In this document: in pieces, positions 55,201-64,000 of the stretch
How positions within the stretch are numbered: the stretch's first letter is position 1
How the letters are laid out: every line of letters starts with the position of its first letter
Assembly (NCBI GenBank): GCA_031213475.1
Contig: JARUPZ010000021.1
Coordinates: 2,093,501-2,157,500 of the forward strand
Direction of reading: 5' to 3'
Length of the DNA: 64,000 bases
Source: Nereocystis luetkeana
Lineage: Eukaryota > Sar > Phaeophyceae > Laminariales > Laminariaceae
Notes under the pieces: model-generated
What the model saw: the letters and a program-made list of their open reading frames with translations, nothing else
What the model was told of the DNA's origin: nothing
Database searches by the model: none
Made by a program: the position numbers and the translations under genes

Positions 55201-55908
55201 AGATAGATATAGTAACCGAAAAAACGAGAAACGGGCACTTATGAGCCGTCAAGGCAAAGCGGAGCGTGCGGCATTACACGCACTATTATGCTGCGCGCGT
55301 ATCATACATCTTCCGACGTTGCACTTTGGACACTTCCCCTATCCCCTATATACCCAGCCTTCCGGGCTAGTAAGTGGGGCCGAGCTGTAACCGCCAGTTA
55401 TTATTGTCGTGTTCCGACAGATTTTCCCCGTGCGCGCGCCAGTCGAATCAGGTCCGCCTGTTGATGTATCGAAACATGAAATTGGATGGCAAGATCACAC
55501 TCACAACCAAAAATCCAGCTGCGAGATCAGCTTGTGGAACCACCGCACCGCGGCGATTTCAGTCCCACACCACTCCCACACAGCGCACGAAGGAGCAGCG
55601 AAACTCAATTCCATGGGGTGGAGGTTGTTGTGGGATCGACTCTTGGTGGCGGATTCTCGAACGTTATTATTACGCCTATTTTGTTTTCACCATGTACCTT
55701 CGAAATAAATGCCGCTCAACACAAGATAGCTCCTGAGACGCAAACTCGTTTGGGCAACGCGGACCGTGCGATATCCATGCTATCCATGAGCCCACGAGAT
55801 GAGATCATTCGGTGGCAGCTCGCTTGTTGAACGCGGCGAGTTCTAAAAAAAAAACACGCTGGATCGGGCCCAAGAGAGCTCAAAGTAGCCTGTCGAATGG
55901 TACGGTTT

Positions 55909-56006
55909 TTAACCCTTTTAGAACCGCAGTCTCGCTTTGGGGACAAACCACTCAAATTTCAAGTAGTTTGTCCCCAAAACGGGACTGCCGTTCTAAAGGG
56001 GTTAAG
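55909..56006. mobile_element. Family A MITE-like inverted repeat, best preserved copy
   Basis: TTAACCCTTTTAGAACCGCA at the left and the near-perfect complement ending GGGGTTAA at the right. The centre is ACTCAAATTTCAAGTAGT. Confidence 0.8.
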
Positions 56007-56879
56007 GCGGGGGGGGTGGCAAACTTTCAGCACGCGCAATAAAAACCATGCAAACTCCACAGCAGCAGTAGTAGAGTACTCATGCACAAGAACGCAGATC
56101 ACACGCACTCGTACTCTCCACTGTGCTGCCATGGTCACCAGAGTCCGCCTTCTCAGTCCAACTACAGGAGCAGCAGCAGTAGCATGTCGCTGCTGATCTG
56201 CTGGTGGCTGCCACCAGTCAGTGCGATTTCGGGATTCAGCAAGCAACCTATCAAATCGGCATCTATCTATCTGATTGGTTCCGACCACTGGCTGCATCAA
56301 ACTTGATTTTCGTACGTAAATGACCGAATCAATATTTTTTTTGTCGAAAACTGAAAAAGTGGGGATATATACTCGTAGGCAAATGAATCTTGTTTCGACC
56401 TGAATCGAGTCGCGTACACGCTGCTGCACTATTATATACTACAAACTGCAGCAGCTCATCCCCCGCAAAAAATACTCACAGTTAGTTAGAGCCATCCCAT
56501 ACGAAAATTCAGCAGTTTACTCAATATTTATTTGTACAATGAAAATATTTCAACATGTTGCAAAGTCATATTTTCAACATGTTGCAAAGTCATATTACCC
56601 TCCCTTATCCGGATTATATATAGCATCATCATCAGTGCGCAGAATGATTATGTGAATTGTGCGGTTGCACCGGGTAGCATCCAGGAGAATCACTGGTCTA
56701 TAACCTCGACAAGGAAATACATACCGTGGTATAGAATACGCGCGAGCGGCTTATCATACAATGTGTAAATTCAGTAAAAATGGGATATATAGACGAGACG
56801 TCTTACGCAGCTTGCAAAGTTAAGTATCAACTATCTATGTAATCAGTCGAACTCGTAGCTGACGTGTATTTCATAATTT

Positions 56880-56948
56880 TTTATAAAAACTGTGTGATTA
56901 CGTGTAGAGATGGTGCAGATCCTCCTGTAGACCAGCCCGCTGGAAACT

Positions 56949-56991
<43 letters not shown>

Positions 56992-57105
56992 TATATAATA
57001 TACTGGTATATATATATATATAATATGCAGATCCGCGAAAAGTGGTCTGTATCATCCGTACGACAGCGTTGTTGATTGATCTGATCTGTTCGACGTGTTC
57101 AACAA
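56880..57105. repeat. GATC-rich dispersed repeat split by a TA tract (Family D)
   Basis: GTAGAGATGGTGCAGATCCT on one side and GATCTGATCTGTTCGACGTG on the other of a (TA)n tract at 56953-57026. Confidence 0.45.
56953..57026. repeat. (TA)n tract
   Basis: Near-continuous TA dinucleotides with short interruptions; it splits a Family D repeat. Confidence 0.95.
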
Positions 57106-57199
57106 CCACTGTGACAGTAACTGTCCCGTCCCCACCGGAATATATATACTAGAAAATAAAAGGCCCTCCCGCCCCCACGGCGATCGGGCCAGATTCCTG

Positions 57200-57265
57200 T
57201 AGATATTATAGGAGCTACAAGGCGCTTCGCTCCGCGGGCGGCCTACACCGCCCGCTACGCTCGCT
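57200..57265. repeat. GC-rich hairpin
   Basis: CGCGGGCGGCCTACACCGCC then CGC: GCGGGCGG pairs with CCGCCCGC across a 5-6-nt loop, in otherwise AT-rich DNA; CTTCGCTCCGC and ACGCTCGCT flank it. Confidence 0.55.
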
Positions 57266-58029
57266 CAGGAAGGAAAAAAATACATCAAATTATGCGAAGC
57301 GAACAGAGGTCCAAGATTGAGTTTAGTTTTTTCAAGGATCGTAATTGCAAACCGGCGACTTGATAATGCCAAGAGTCCCGCCGCCATGCTTCAGGAAAAA
57401 ACACTCCGACGTCAGCTTGGATGCCACATATACACTTACTTCGCGTCGCGGATGTCGTACGTACGTACATACCCCAGGTGGGGTACTATTGTCTGTACTT
57501 ATTTTCTTCTTTCGATATGCTCTGTGTCTGTACTGTGTGTACGAAGAAAGCGAAAGAACAGCACGGCACAGCAGCAAAAACAATGAAAATGAAACCGAAA
57601 ACTCGGAAAGGAAAAAAAATCCCCGTCCCCTCTCGTGTAATATTTTTCTGCCTGATTGGAACACCATACACCCGGTCGAAAAGAAGAAAAGAAAAAAATC
57701 GCACAGAAGAGCTTCTCTCTCAGCCTCGTACGCCGCCCGCCCCTCTCGCGACCACCTCGCTACCGATTCGGTCCGGGTGAAGCTTTTCTCACTCTCTGCC
57801 ACAATCAGCCCCGTCGCCCGCCTCGCGTGAAGCCCAGTCAGTGCTCACCGTGGCCGTCGTTCGCCAGCTCGATAACGTTGGTGTTCAAACTGCACACCTC
57901 CCTCTTTCAACTTTAGCGTGGTCGCAAAAATAAGCACCGCTTGAATATTATCTTGCCCTCCCGAACGACCTTCATAACTCGTACATACTCTATCAACAAT
58001 CATAAATCGAAGCCAGACAAAGCCCGTTC

Positions 58030-58275
58030 ATGCATCCCTCGTGTCTCGAGGCACACGCGACGCTTAGGCACGAAAGCGGCGACCGCGCTCCTTTCAACCC
58101 CCCCTCTACCCGCCAGCACCCGCTGACACCCGCGACGGTGCCGGGTCCTCCCGCGATGCCGTGCTCGGAGAACACGCACGCACACGAAACGAAAGAAGTA
58201 AAAAGGAAGAAAGGACCGAGAAAACAAAGAACTGCTGGAAAGGTCCGGCAAGTAATGAAAGGAGGCGGTTTGGAA
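58030..58275 (+). CDS. First exon, basic N-terminus
   Basis: ATG at 58030 opens 82 codons with GC-rich third positions to a consensus donor (TTTGGAA|GTAAGT). His/Pro-rich at first, then EVKRKKGPRKQRTAGK. A second Met (codon 43) is an alternative start. The antisense frame is also open but hydrophobic, as expected of an antisense of Lys/Arg codons. Confidence 0.5.
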
Positions 58276-61200
58276 GTAAGTGGGAGCTCTGAGAGGCCAG
58301 GGATGCACCAACCGAGCACGCTCAGGGGTTGTGATCTAAGTATGTAGTTCTATAGTAGGTGAGCCAATACATATTATAGGATGGGCATTAAATGTGGTCC
58401 CGTGCTTTAAATTCATGAAAACCACTTTATAAAGCACTTTAAAGTAGGGCCTCAATAGGCATTAAAATTATCAACTGTGCAATATTTATTTCATGTGCTT
58501 GCTCCGTCTCTGGATCTTACACTGCAACTTTATTCGTCGTTGGTTGCAGCAGTACCATGTCTGCGGGTATTACGATAAATAATGCACAGCAGAGGGACCA
58601 CACCTAGTAGCTACCTGGAGTATCGACTGTTTCCGTATCGAGCAAATTTCGTACTCTAAATAAATGCTGAGACTATTATTACGGGGGACCATAGTAAAAA
58701 GGACCAAGTATTGTTAGTAAAACTAGAAAAATATATAGGTGTTTGTGTTTATCGTAGGTCCTATTTATTTAATATGGTCTCCCGTCGTAATTATTAATAA
58801 TAATAGGGTGCTTGCGGCCTGAACATTGGGAGTGACTGGGAGTGTGAGCAGTACTCAACTCAAACCTCGAAATACTGCCTGAATGTAGCGAGTAAGTAAG
58901 TGCGAGTGTGAGTAGTACTAAACATCAAAACGCCACGGGTGCAAAGAGTGCCCGCAGGATCGGACGCCGAAATATTCGAATGAACGGTCGTCAATATTGT
59001 CACTTTGATCGAGAGGATGAGGTGCGTTAAATCAAGGTGTCAGAGCAGAGGTCAGACGACCTTGCTGGTAGGATAATGAAATGGAAACGATGTCGAACTT
59101 ACTTCGTCACAAACGCAAGGATGATGGAGACGGCAGCAGCAGCAGTGGCAACGGAAAATGTAAATGCCGTACGAGACGTATCCGCACGAAGAACGGCTGT
59201 AGTTATGGTGGTCATCGACAGAAGAGTGTGCCGGATTGGGTCATCCTGAGGAAAGGCCAGACGATGCTCGTAAGATATCAATAATATGGGAAGGTGCAGA
59301 TGATTGTTGCACAGATACTCCGAGTACCTTGGATAAAGTAACGAGTATTGGAGATATATTACTTCAGGTACTACGTGTAGTAGGAGTATTTCAGGGTTCG
59401 ATACTCCGGGATACTGCTCGTACTCAGAGTATTTCGGGTAGTGTGATCGCTCTCAATAATGCTTATACTCGGAGCATTTTGGGGTTCGATACACTGATAT
59501 ATACTGTACTCCGAGTATTTTGGGGTTCACTACTACTCAGGAATACTCGTTGTACATGAAGTATTCGGGGATCTTGTACTGCTCCGACTCTAAGTGCTCG
59601 GAGTATTTGGGCATTATTTCGTACTGCGAATACTTCAATACTACTCGGAGTATTTCAGGACTTCATATTCCGAGGTACAAGTAATACTCCAAGTATTACA
59701 GGGCTTTATACTCCGAGGTACTCCGGGTTAGAGTATTCCTCGGAGTATTTAACTCGGATGATGGAGTACTCCGAGTAATTTAGATATTTGTACTCCGGGG
59801 TACTGCTTGTACTCGGGCATAAGTACTGTTCGTACTCCCAGTACTCGGAGGTTTTGGGCCTTCAACTATTATACTATTGGCTAATATATCATACATACAT
59901 ATGGTATTTAGTATAGCACCCAACCTTGCAAATTTCTCATCCTTATGCGATGAATTTTCTCATTTATTTATGGTGAGACATCAGCTTCAATTACTTACGA
60001 GACTAACGACTTTGCAGAGTTTCTGAGCCACAATTTCTTATTCGTGACACAAAACAAGCCTTGTCAAAACTCATACGGGTGAATTTCTTAAAAGCGGGGG
60101 GGCTTTGTATGAAGTACCTGGTATACTTGAGCTGCTGCCCGTGCCTTCAAGTATTTCGGGCTTCAATACTCTAGATACTGCTTGAAATGCAAGTAATTCA
60201 GGGGTGAATAGTCTAGATACTGCTTTTACTTCAAGTATTTCGGGGTGCAGTACTCTAGATAGATACTCCTCGTACTCGGAGTATCTCGGGTATGGATAGT
60301 CTAGATACTGCTTGTACTCGGAGTATTTCGGGGTTTGATACTACTACTGTAGAATATTGTTGTACTCCGAGTATTTTGGGGTTCGATACTTGGAATACTT
60401 TCCGTACTTACTTGAAATATTTAGGGATCCTGTACTGCTCGTACTTTGAGTAATCGGAGTATTTGGGCATTTCGTACTGCGAATACTTCAATATTCGAAG
60501 TATTTTAGGGTTTCATATTTCGAGGTACGATTAATACTTACTTGAGGTATTTCAGGGTTTTATACTCCGAGGTACTCCGGGTTAGAGTATTACTCGGAGT
60601 ATTTTCCTCGGATGATGGCGTATTCCTAGAGGTTGGTTCAATACTCGCGATACTCGGAGTACTCCGAGTAATTCAGATTTTTGTACTCCGGGTACTGCTT
60701 GTACTCAAGCGTAAGTACTACTGCTCATACTCCCAGTACTCGAAGTATTTGGGCCTTCTGTACTGCTCACACTCCAAGTACTCCGAGTATTTAGGCCACC
60801 AGTACTCTAATTTAATACTCGGAGAAGTCGGAGTACGAGAATTACTCGATACTCCGAGTATACTCGGAGTATCGAGTTTATTCGGAGCATCTGTGCAATG
60901 TTGGTTCGACGAAGTGTACGCACGGATGATGATTGCCACGTACGGTGCATTTTATGACACCGAGAAATCGAACGCTTTCGAGCCGCGAGCATTTTCGGCA
61001 CAATCCCTAAAATCCGTAAAAAAAACAGCTGCTGCACAGGTGATATAGAGCGAGTTTTGACGTCGTGAAAAGCTGTTTTGGATCATCGTGATTCTTACTG
61101 ATGATGTTAAAGTAGTAGTGGAGCTCGAGCAGGGTGCCAACAACAGCATCAAATCATACGATAGCGAAACAACAGAAGGAGGAGCAGCAGCAGCGTCAAG

Positions 61201-61336
61201 CCGAGGGGTAAAAATCGACGGGGGTCAAACGAAGCCGGCACGAGCAAACGTGCACCGACGGAAGATGATAACCGAACCGCGCACACGCGTCATACATCCG
61301 CTCCTGCTAGGAGAGCCAAAGTCTTTCGCACCGTGA
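58030..61336 (+). CDS. Four-exon gene for a small, very basic protein, function unknown
   Basis: Exons: 58030-58275 (82 codons from ATG), 59120-59269 (50), 60965-61039 (25), 61133-61336 (67 plus stop TGA). All three introns are phase 0. Donors: GGAA|GTAAGT, GCTC|GTAAGA, ACAG|GTGATA. The product would be about 224 residues, rich in Lys/Arg (RKKGPRKQR, CRTRRIRTK, NVHRRK), with Ser and Ala runs; an AT-hook-like or nucleolar role is conceivable but not shown. The middle acceptors are weak, and the last exon could begin at several in-frame AGs between 61118 and 61132. Intron 2 is filled by a palindromic satellite. Confidence 0.42.
58673..58797. mobile_element. Family B MITE-like element
   Basis: Ends TATTACGGGGGACCATAGTA and ATATGGTCTCCCGTCGTAAT. 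Lies in the first intron of the basic-protein gene. Confidence 0.75.
59120..59269 (+). CDS. Possible second exon (50 codons)
   Basis: Acceptor TCACAAACGCAAG|GAT and donor ATGCTC|GTAAGA, phase 0 on both sides. Asp/Gly/Ser start, then CKCRTRRIRTK and VPDWVILRKGQTML. Upstream stops in this frame force the acceptor to lie after 59080. Confidence 0.42.
59310..60880. repeat. Palindromic TACTCCGAGTA satellite with an internal segmental duplication
   Basis: About 1.5 kb of diverged units built on TACTCCGAGTATTTCGGGGTT. The core TACTCGGAGTA/TACTCCGAGTA is its own reverse complement. Segment 59545-59872 is repeated at 60415-60760. An unrelated AT-rich block of about 220 bp (59875-60105) interrupts it. 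It fills intron 2 of the basic-protein gene. Confidence 0.85.
60965..61039 (+). CDS. Possible third exon (25 codons)
   Basis: Acceptor ATGACACCGAG|AAA and donor GCACAG|GTGATA, phase 0. Encodes KSNAFEPRAFSAQSLKSV and an Ala run. It begins directly after the satellite block, so its 5' edge is uncertain. Confidence 0.33.
61133..61336 (+). CDS. Possible terminal exon with stop (67 codons)
   Basis: In-frame from GAGCAG|GGT to TGA. The peptide has an Ala/Ser run, KIDGGQTKPARANVHRRK and a hydrophobic tail ending LLLGEPKSFAP. The frame is open upstream to 61088, so the exact acceptor is unresolved. Confidence 0.4.
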   Translation, partial: GANNSIKSYDSETTEGGAAAASSRGVKIDGGQTKPARANVHRRKMITEPRTRVIHPLLLGEPKSFAP

Positions 61337-62743
61337 ACAAGCGTCTCGCAACAGCGAAGGAAGTGGGCCGGAAACACGCCATAAACACGCGAGAATCACG
61401 GCTGTGAAGGACACGGCTTAACTCGTCTCTCGCGGCTGGGTTGATAGTTGCGAGGCACAGACAAACAGACGCGGCCAACCCTTTGGCCGACTTCGCGCCC
61501 TGTTGGAGGTATAGTCAGGTGTCGTATGCCTTCGGCCAACTTTTTTTACCGGTATCGCATCCGGCCAGTTCGTTCGTGAGTCTCCGCGTTGCGGCGATAG
61601 GCGGTTTTGTTTGTCTCACCACAGGTGCTGCAGTCAGGCTTCTTCCTTCCGCTGCTTGCTGTATGCAGTTAGTTGAGTTGTCTTTGCTCGGGGCAAGGTA
61701 TTCGCGGCGAAACTCATCATCATCGCCACGGGCCACCAACAACGCGGTGTAGCGAGCGTCGCTCCTCATGCTCCTCATCCTCTCCATACGGGAGGCGAAG
61801 TCGGTAGCTGTGAATAATTAATAATGCGGTGGGTTTTCGATATGTAACGGCAAAGTGCGGCGGAACTGAAGGTTTATACGATCTCCACCAACAACGCGCC
61901 GGGACGAACAAGCTTTGTTAGGAGAGATACCTGCTCGTGTCAAGCGTGCATGATTTGTGTGTGTACGGCAGTGTGCTGCGGTAGAAGGAGATAGGGAGGA
62001 TGATTTGGAAATTGGGCGTTGTTACAGAGCTACAATATACGGAGGCACTGCTTTGTTGCCTGCAATAGTCCACAGCGCGGCGTATGTAGTGTACAAAAGA
62101 CGACAGAGAGGATTGCATTAACCCCTCGGTAACTCGAATTATTTCGATGGAATTCGGGTGAAGCGGCGGTAGATAGATGACGAGGACCGGATGTTCAAAG
62201 CGCAGGAGGGCAGGAAAACATACGTGTTTCGAAGATGACGTCGCCAAGGACAAGATCTTGGAACGTTGCACGAAGGAAGCTTACAAAAGGTAATTTCGGA
62301 GTATGTGAGAGATACCAGGTACATTTTTTTTACGCTGCACGAAGTTGATTTTGGAGTACGAGAGGTATACCCGTATATTTTTTTAATAATAAAAAACCTT
62401 CTCTTTTTTGGGCAGAAAAGGTACAACGTTTGGCTGATACGACGTGAGGGTGTGGACATGGAGGGGGTCGTTGGAGGTCGGGAATCGAACCGAGAATACT
62501 CCTTGGTTTGTTGCAAGCGGGAGAATAAGGCGTGTTGGTGCGTATTGAGGGCTCGTTCGAACGACTGACCTTCATGGTGGGCATTGCCACCAGACCGACA
62601 CATTGTTTCACACGTCGGGCAGAGCACGCGATATAAATTAGTAGCAGTCTATTACTACTGAATATCCTGACACGTTGAGCTGTTGTGCGGGATCGGTATG
62701 CGTCTACTGCTTGCTGTATATAATAGTGCATCTCCAACCTGTC

Positions 62744-62858
62744 CTGTTACGGGGGACCATATTAAATAGGACCTACGGTTGACACAAAAACCCATATATA
62801 TATCTCGCTATTTTTACGAACAATATTTGGTCCTATTTACTACGTCCCCCCGCAATAG
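62744..62858. mobile_element. Family B MITE-like element
   Basis: Ends CTGTTACGGGGGACCATATT and ACGTCCCCCCGCAATAG, centre with a TATATATATC run. Confidence 0.7.
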
Positions 62859-63439
62859 ATCATGCAGAGCACTTGGCTTCCACCCAGCAGCGTGAGCTAG
62901 ATCGTGCAGATCAGGACTACGTCTGCCCTCAAATAGCTAGAACAAGAAATGGGAATCGATGACCTGTCCAACGTGGACGTTGTTTGATCCATCGCGTGGT
63001 GATTGAGTGAAAACACCAAGCGGATACAGCACGGGACGGTGCTGGCACGCAGTGAGAAGACCACGCGAACAGGCAGTGCTGCTCCTACTGCTGTAGGTAC
63101 CGTGTTATCTCGTGTTGTATTTTAGTTTCTTCACTTTTGCCACTACAGCAGCAGCAGCAGCACTACTGCGCCAGGGAGTCGCTTTTTCGTCGGGCGCCAT
63201 ATATGTATACGATCACTGTTGTTCCACTCTATCTTGCGTCTTGCGTCCATCTTCACATCTCGTCTTTCGACTCAAGCTTCCACTTCAACGTTTGACCGTG
63301 ACGTGAGGGCGAAAGCGGGCATTTTTTATCAGTGTTCCGTCAGAAAAAGAAAGGCGTTTCTGCGTCGGGCGCCATCGCCCCGGCAGTAGTTTACAGGAAC
63401 CCCCAAACAATCAGAGCCCCACCTTCAGTTAGGCACCCC

Positions 63440-63660
63440 CGAAAAAAGGGACCCCCTTTCGCGATAAAGACGACCCCGTTCGCACCTGAAGAGGACCCCG
63501 ATCACGATAAAAGGGGACCCCGACCACGATAAAAGGGGGTCCCTTTCACGATAAAATGGGACCTCCTTCACGATACAGGGGGGGGGGCGAACATACTAAA
63601 GGGGGGTCCCGCATAAGAAAACAGAGGGGCCTGAGCTCACGATACACGAGAGGGTTCCCC
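63440..63660 (+). repeat. Minisatellite GGGGACCCCnTTCACGATAAAA
   Basis: Six or more diverged units of about 25-30 bp alternate GGGGACCCC-type palindromes with CACGATAAAA. The frame is open because the unit is free of stops. Confidence 0.7.
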
Positions 63661-64000
63661 ATTCCAGCCCGCAAATACGATTCCTCATTTCGACCCGACA
63701 TGGCAGACGGCGATTCGATAGTCGGTATCAGACCCCTGTGGCGATTGATACGAGCCTCGCATGTATGTCCGGTATAGGAACCCCGTTGCGATTGATGCCC
63801 CCTCCCCCCTTTTCTGGCTGTTGGTTTTGTTATCTTCCAGTAGGTTGGTTAAGTTTGAAGCCTACGCTCACAACACTTTCGCGTTTAAAATTCGTGTCCT
63901 GTGCCATTTTAATCCGTCGCTCCCGTCAATGTAACCCGTCGCTCCCGGTTTTGTTGAGATTGATGAAGGGGGGCTTTTTGTCGGACCCCTCCATGCAGCG

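Larger units (their letters stand above)
53404..58029. other. Intergenic region between two plus-strand genes
   Basis: Holds (GGT)n and (GGATT)n tracts, the 54.5-55.2 kb satellite, a Family A element, a Family D repeat with a TA tract, and the GC hairpin at 57.2 kb. The last 600 bp is purine-rich, then CT-rich, and may include the 5' leader of the gene at 58030. Confidence 0.45.
61337..64000. other. No gene seen
   Basis: A Family B element and the minisatellite are the only structures recognised. Open frames near 62.1-62.7 kb lack starts and splice borders. Confidence 0.5.

Noticed and set aside
57332..57830. Overlapping plus- and minus-strand frames of about 120-160 codons
   Set aside because: Purine-rich sequence gives Lys/Arg-rich frames on one strand and Phe/Leu-rich ones on the other; no splice or start support. 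Probably leader or intergenic.
62460..62540. Possible tRNA T-arm (GGTTCGATTCCCGACC on the minus strand)
   Set aside because: No matching acceptor, D or anticodon stems could be drawn.

Overview
This is eukaryotic nuclear DNA. Coding sequence is scarce and cut into short exons (about 50-400 bp, last exons up to 1.1 kb) separated by introns of roughly 0.7-4 kb with canonical GT-AG borders and pyrimidine tracts. Exons are GC-rich at third codon positions. Introns and intergenic DNA are full of short inverted-repeat elements, trinucleotide repeats, TACTCGTA/TACCAGGTA palindromes and an internal TTAGGG-like tract. A photosynthetic stramenopile, most like a brown alga, fits best. This is inference; no ribosomal or organellar marker is present. 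Long open frames are a poor guide here, so I built gene models from splice sites and intron phase.

Layout: (1) 1-1819: no gene seen. (2) 1820-13706, minus strand: a disordered, low-complexity protein of at least about 685 residues, apparently all phase-0 introns. (3) 13707-19900: about 6 kb of repeats (a 12-bp satellite around a telomere-like tract, a 211-bp tandem duplication, MITEs) and a decayed coding fossil. (4) 19901-28300, minus strand: the best gene, a complete six-exon atypical short-chain dehydrogenase/reductase (SDR; 322 residues) whose intron phases all agree. (5) About 28.5-30.1 kb: a frameshifted hAT transposase relic. (6) 31101-35738, plus strand: 3' exons of a small disordered protein. 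(7) 35.7-43.2 kb: tentative exons on both strands (best at 39720-39900 minus) among tandem repeats. (8) 43261-53403, plus strand: a coiled-coil protein whose five 3' exons are all phase 0, with two more good exons upstream. (9) 53.4-58.0 kb: satellites and MITEs. (10) 58030-61336, plus strand: a small very basic protein; one intron holds a palindromic TACTCCGAGTA satellite. (11) 61.3-64 kb: no gene seen, one minisatellite.

The genes look unrelated and nothing suggests a cluster or shared pathway. Only the SDR gene has a recognisable enzyme fold. The most unusual content is the repeat fraction: at least two MITE families, a GATC-rich dispersed family, a strongly over-represented TACCAGGTA palindrome, and two structured satellites. 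No tRNA, rRNA, CRISPR array, virus or toxin gene was recognised.
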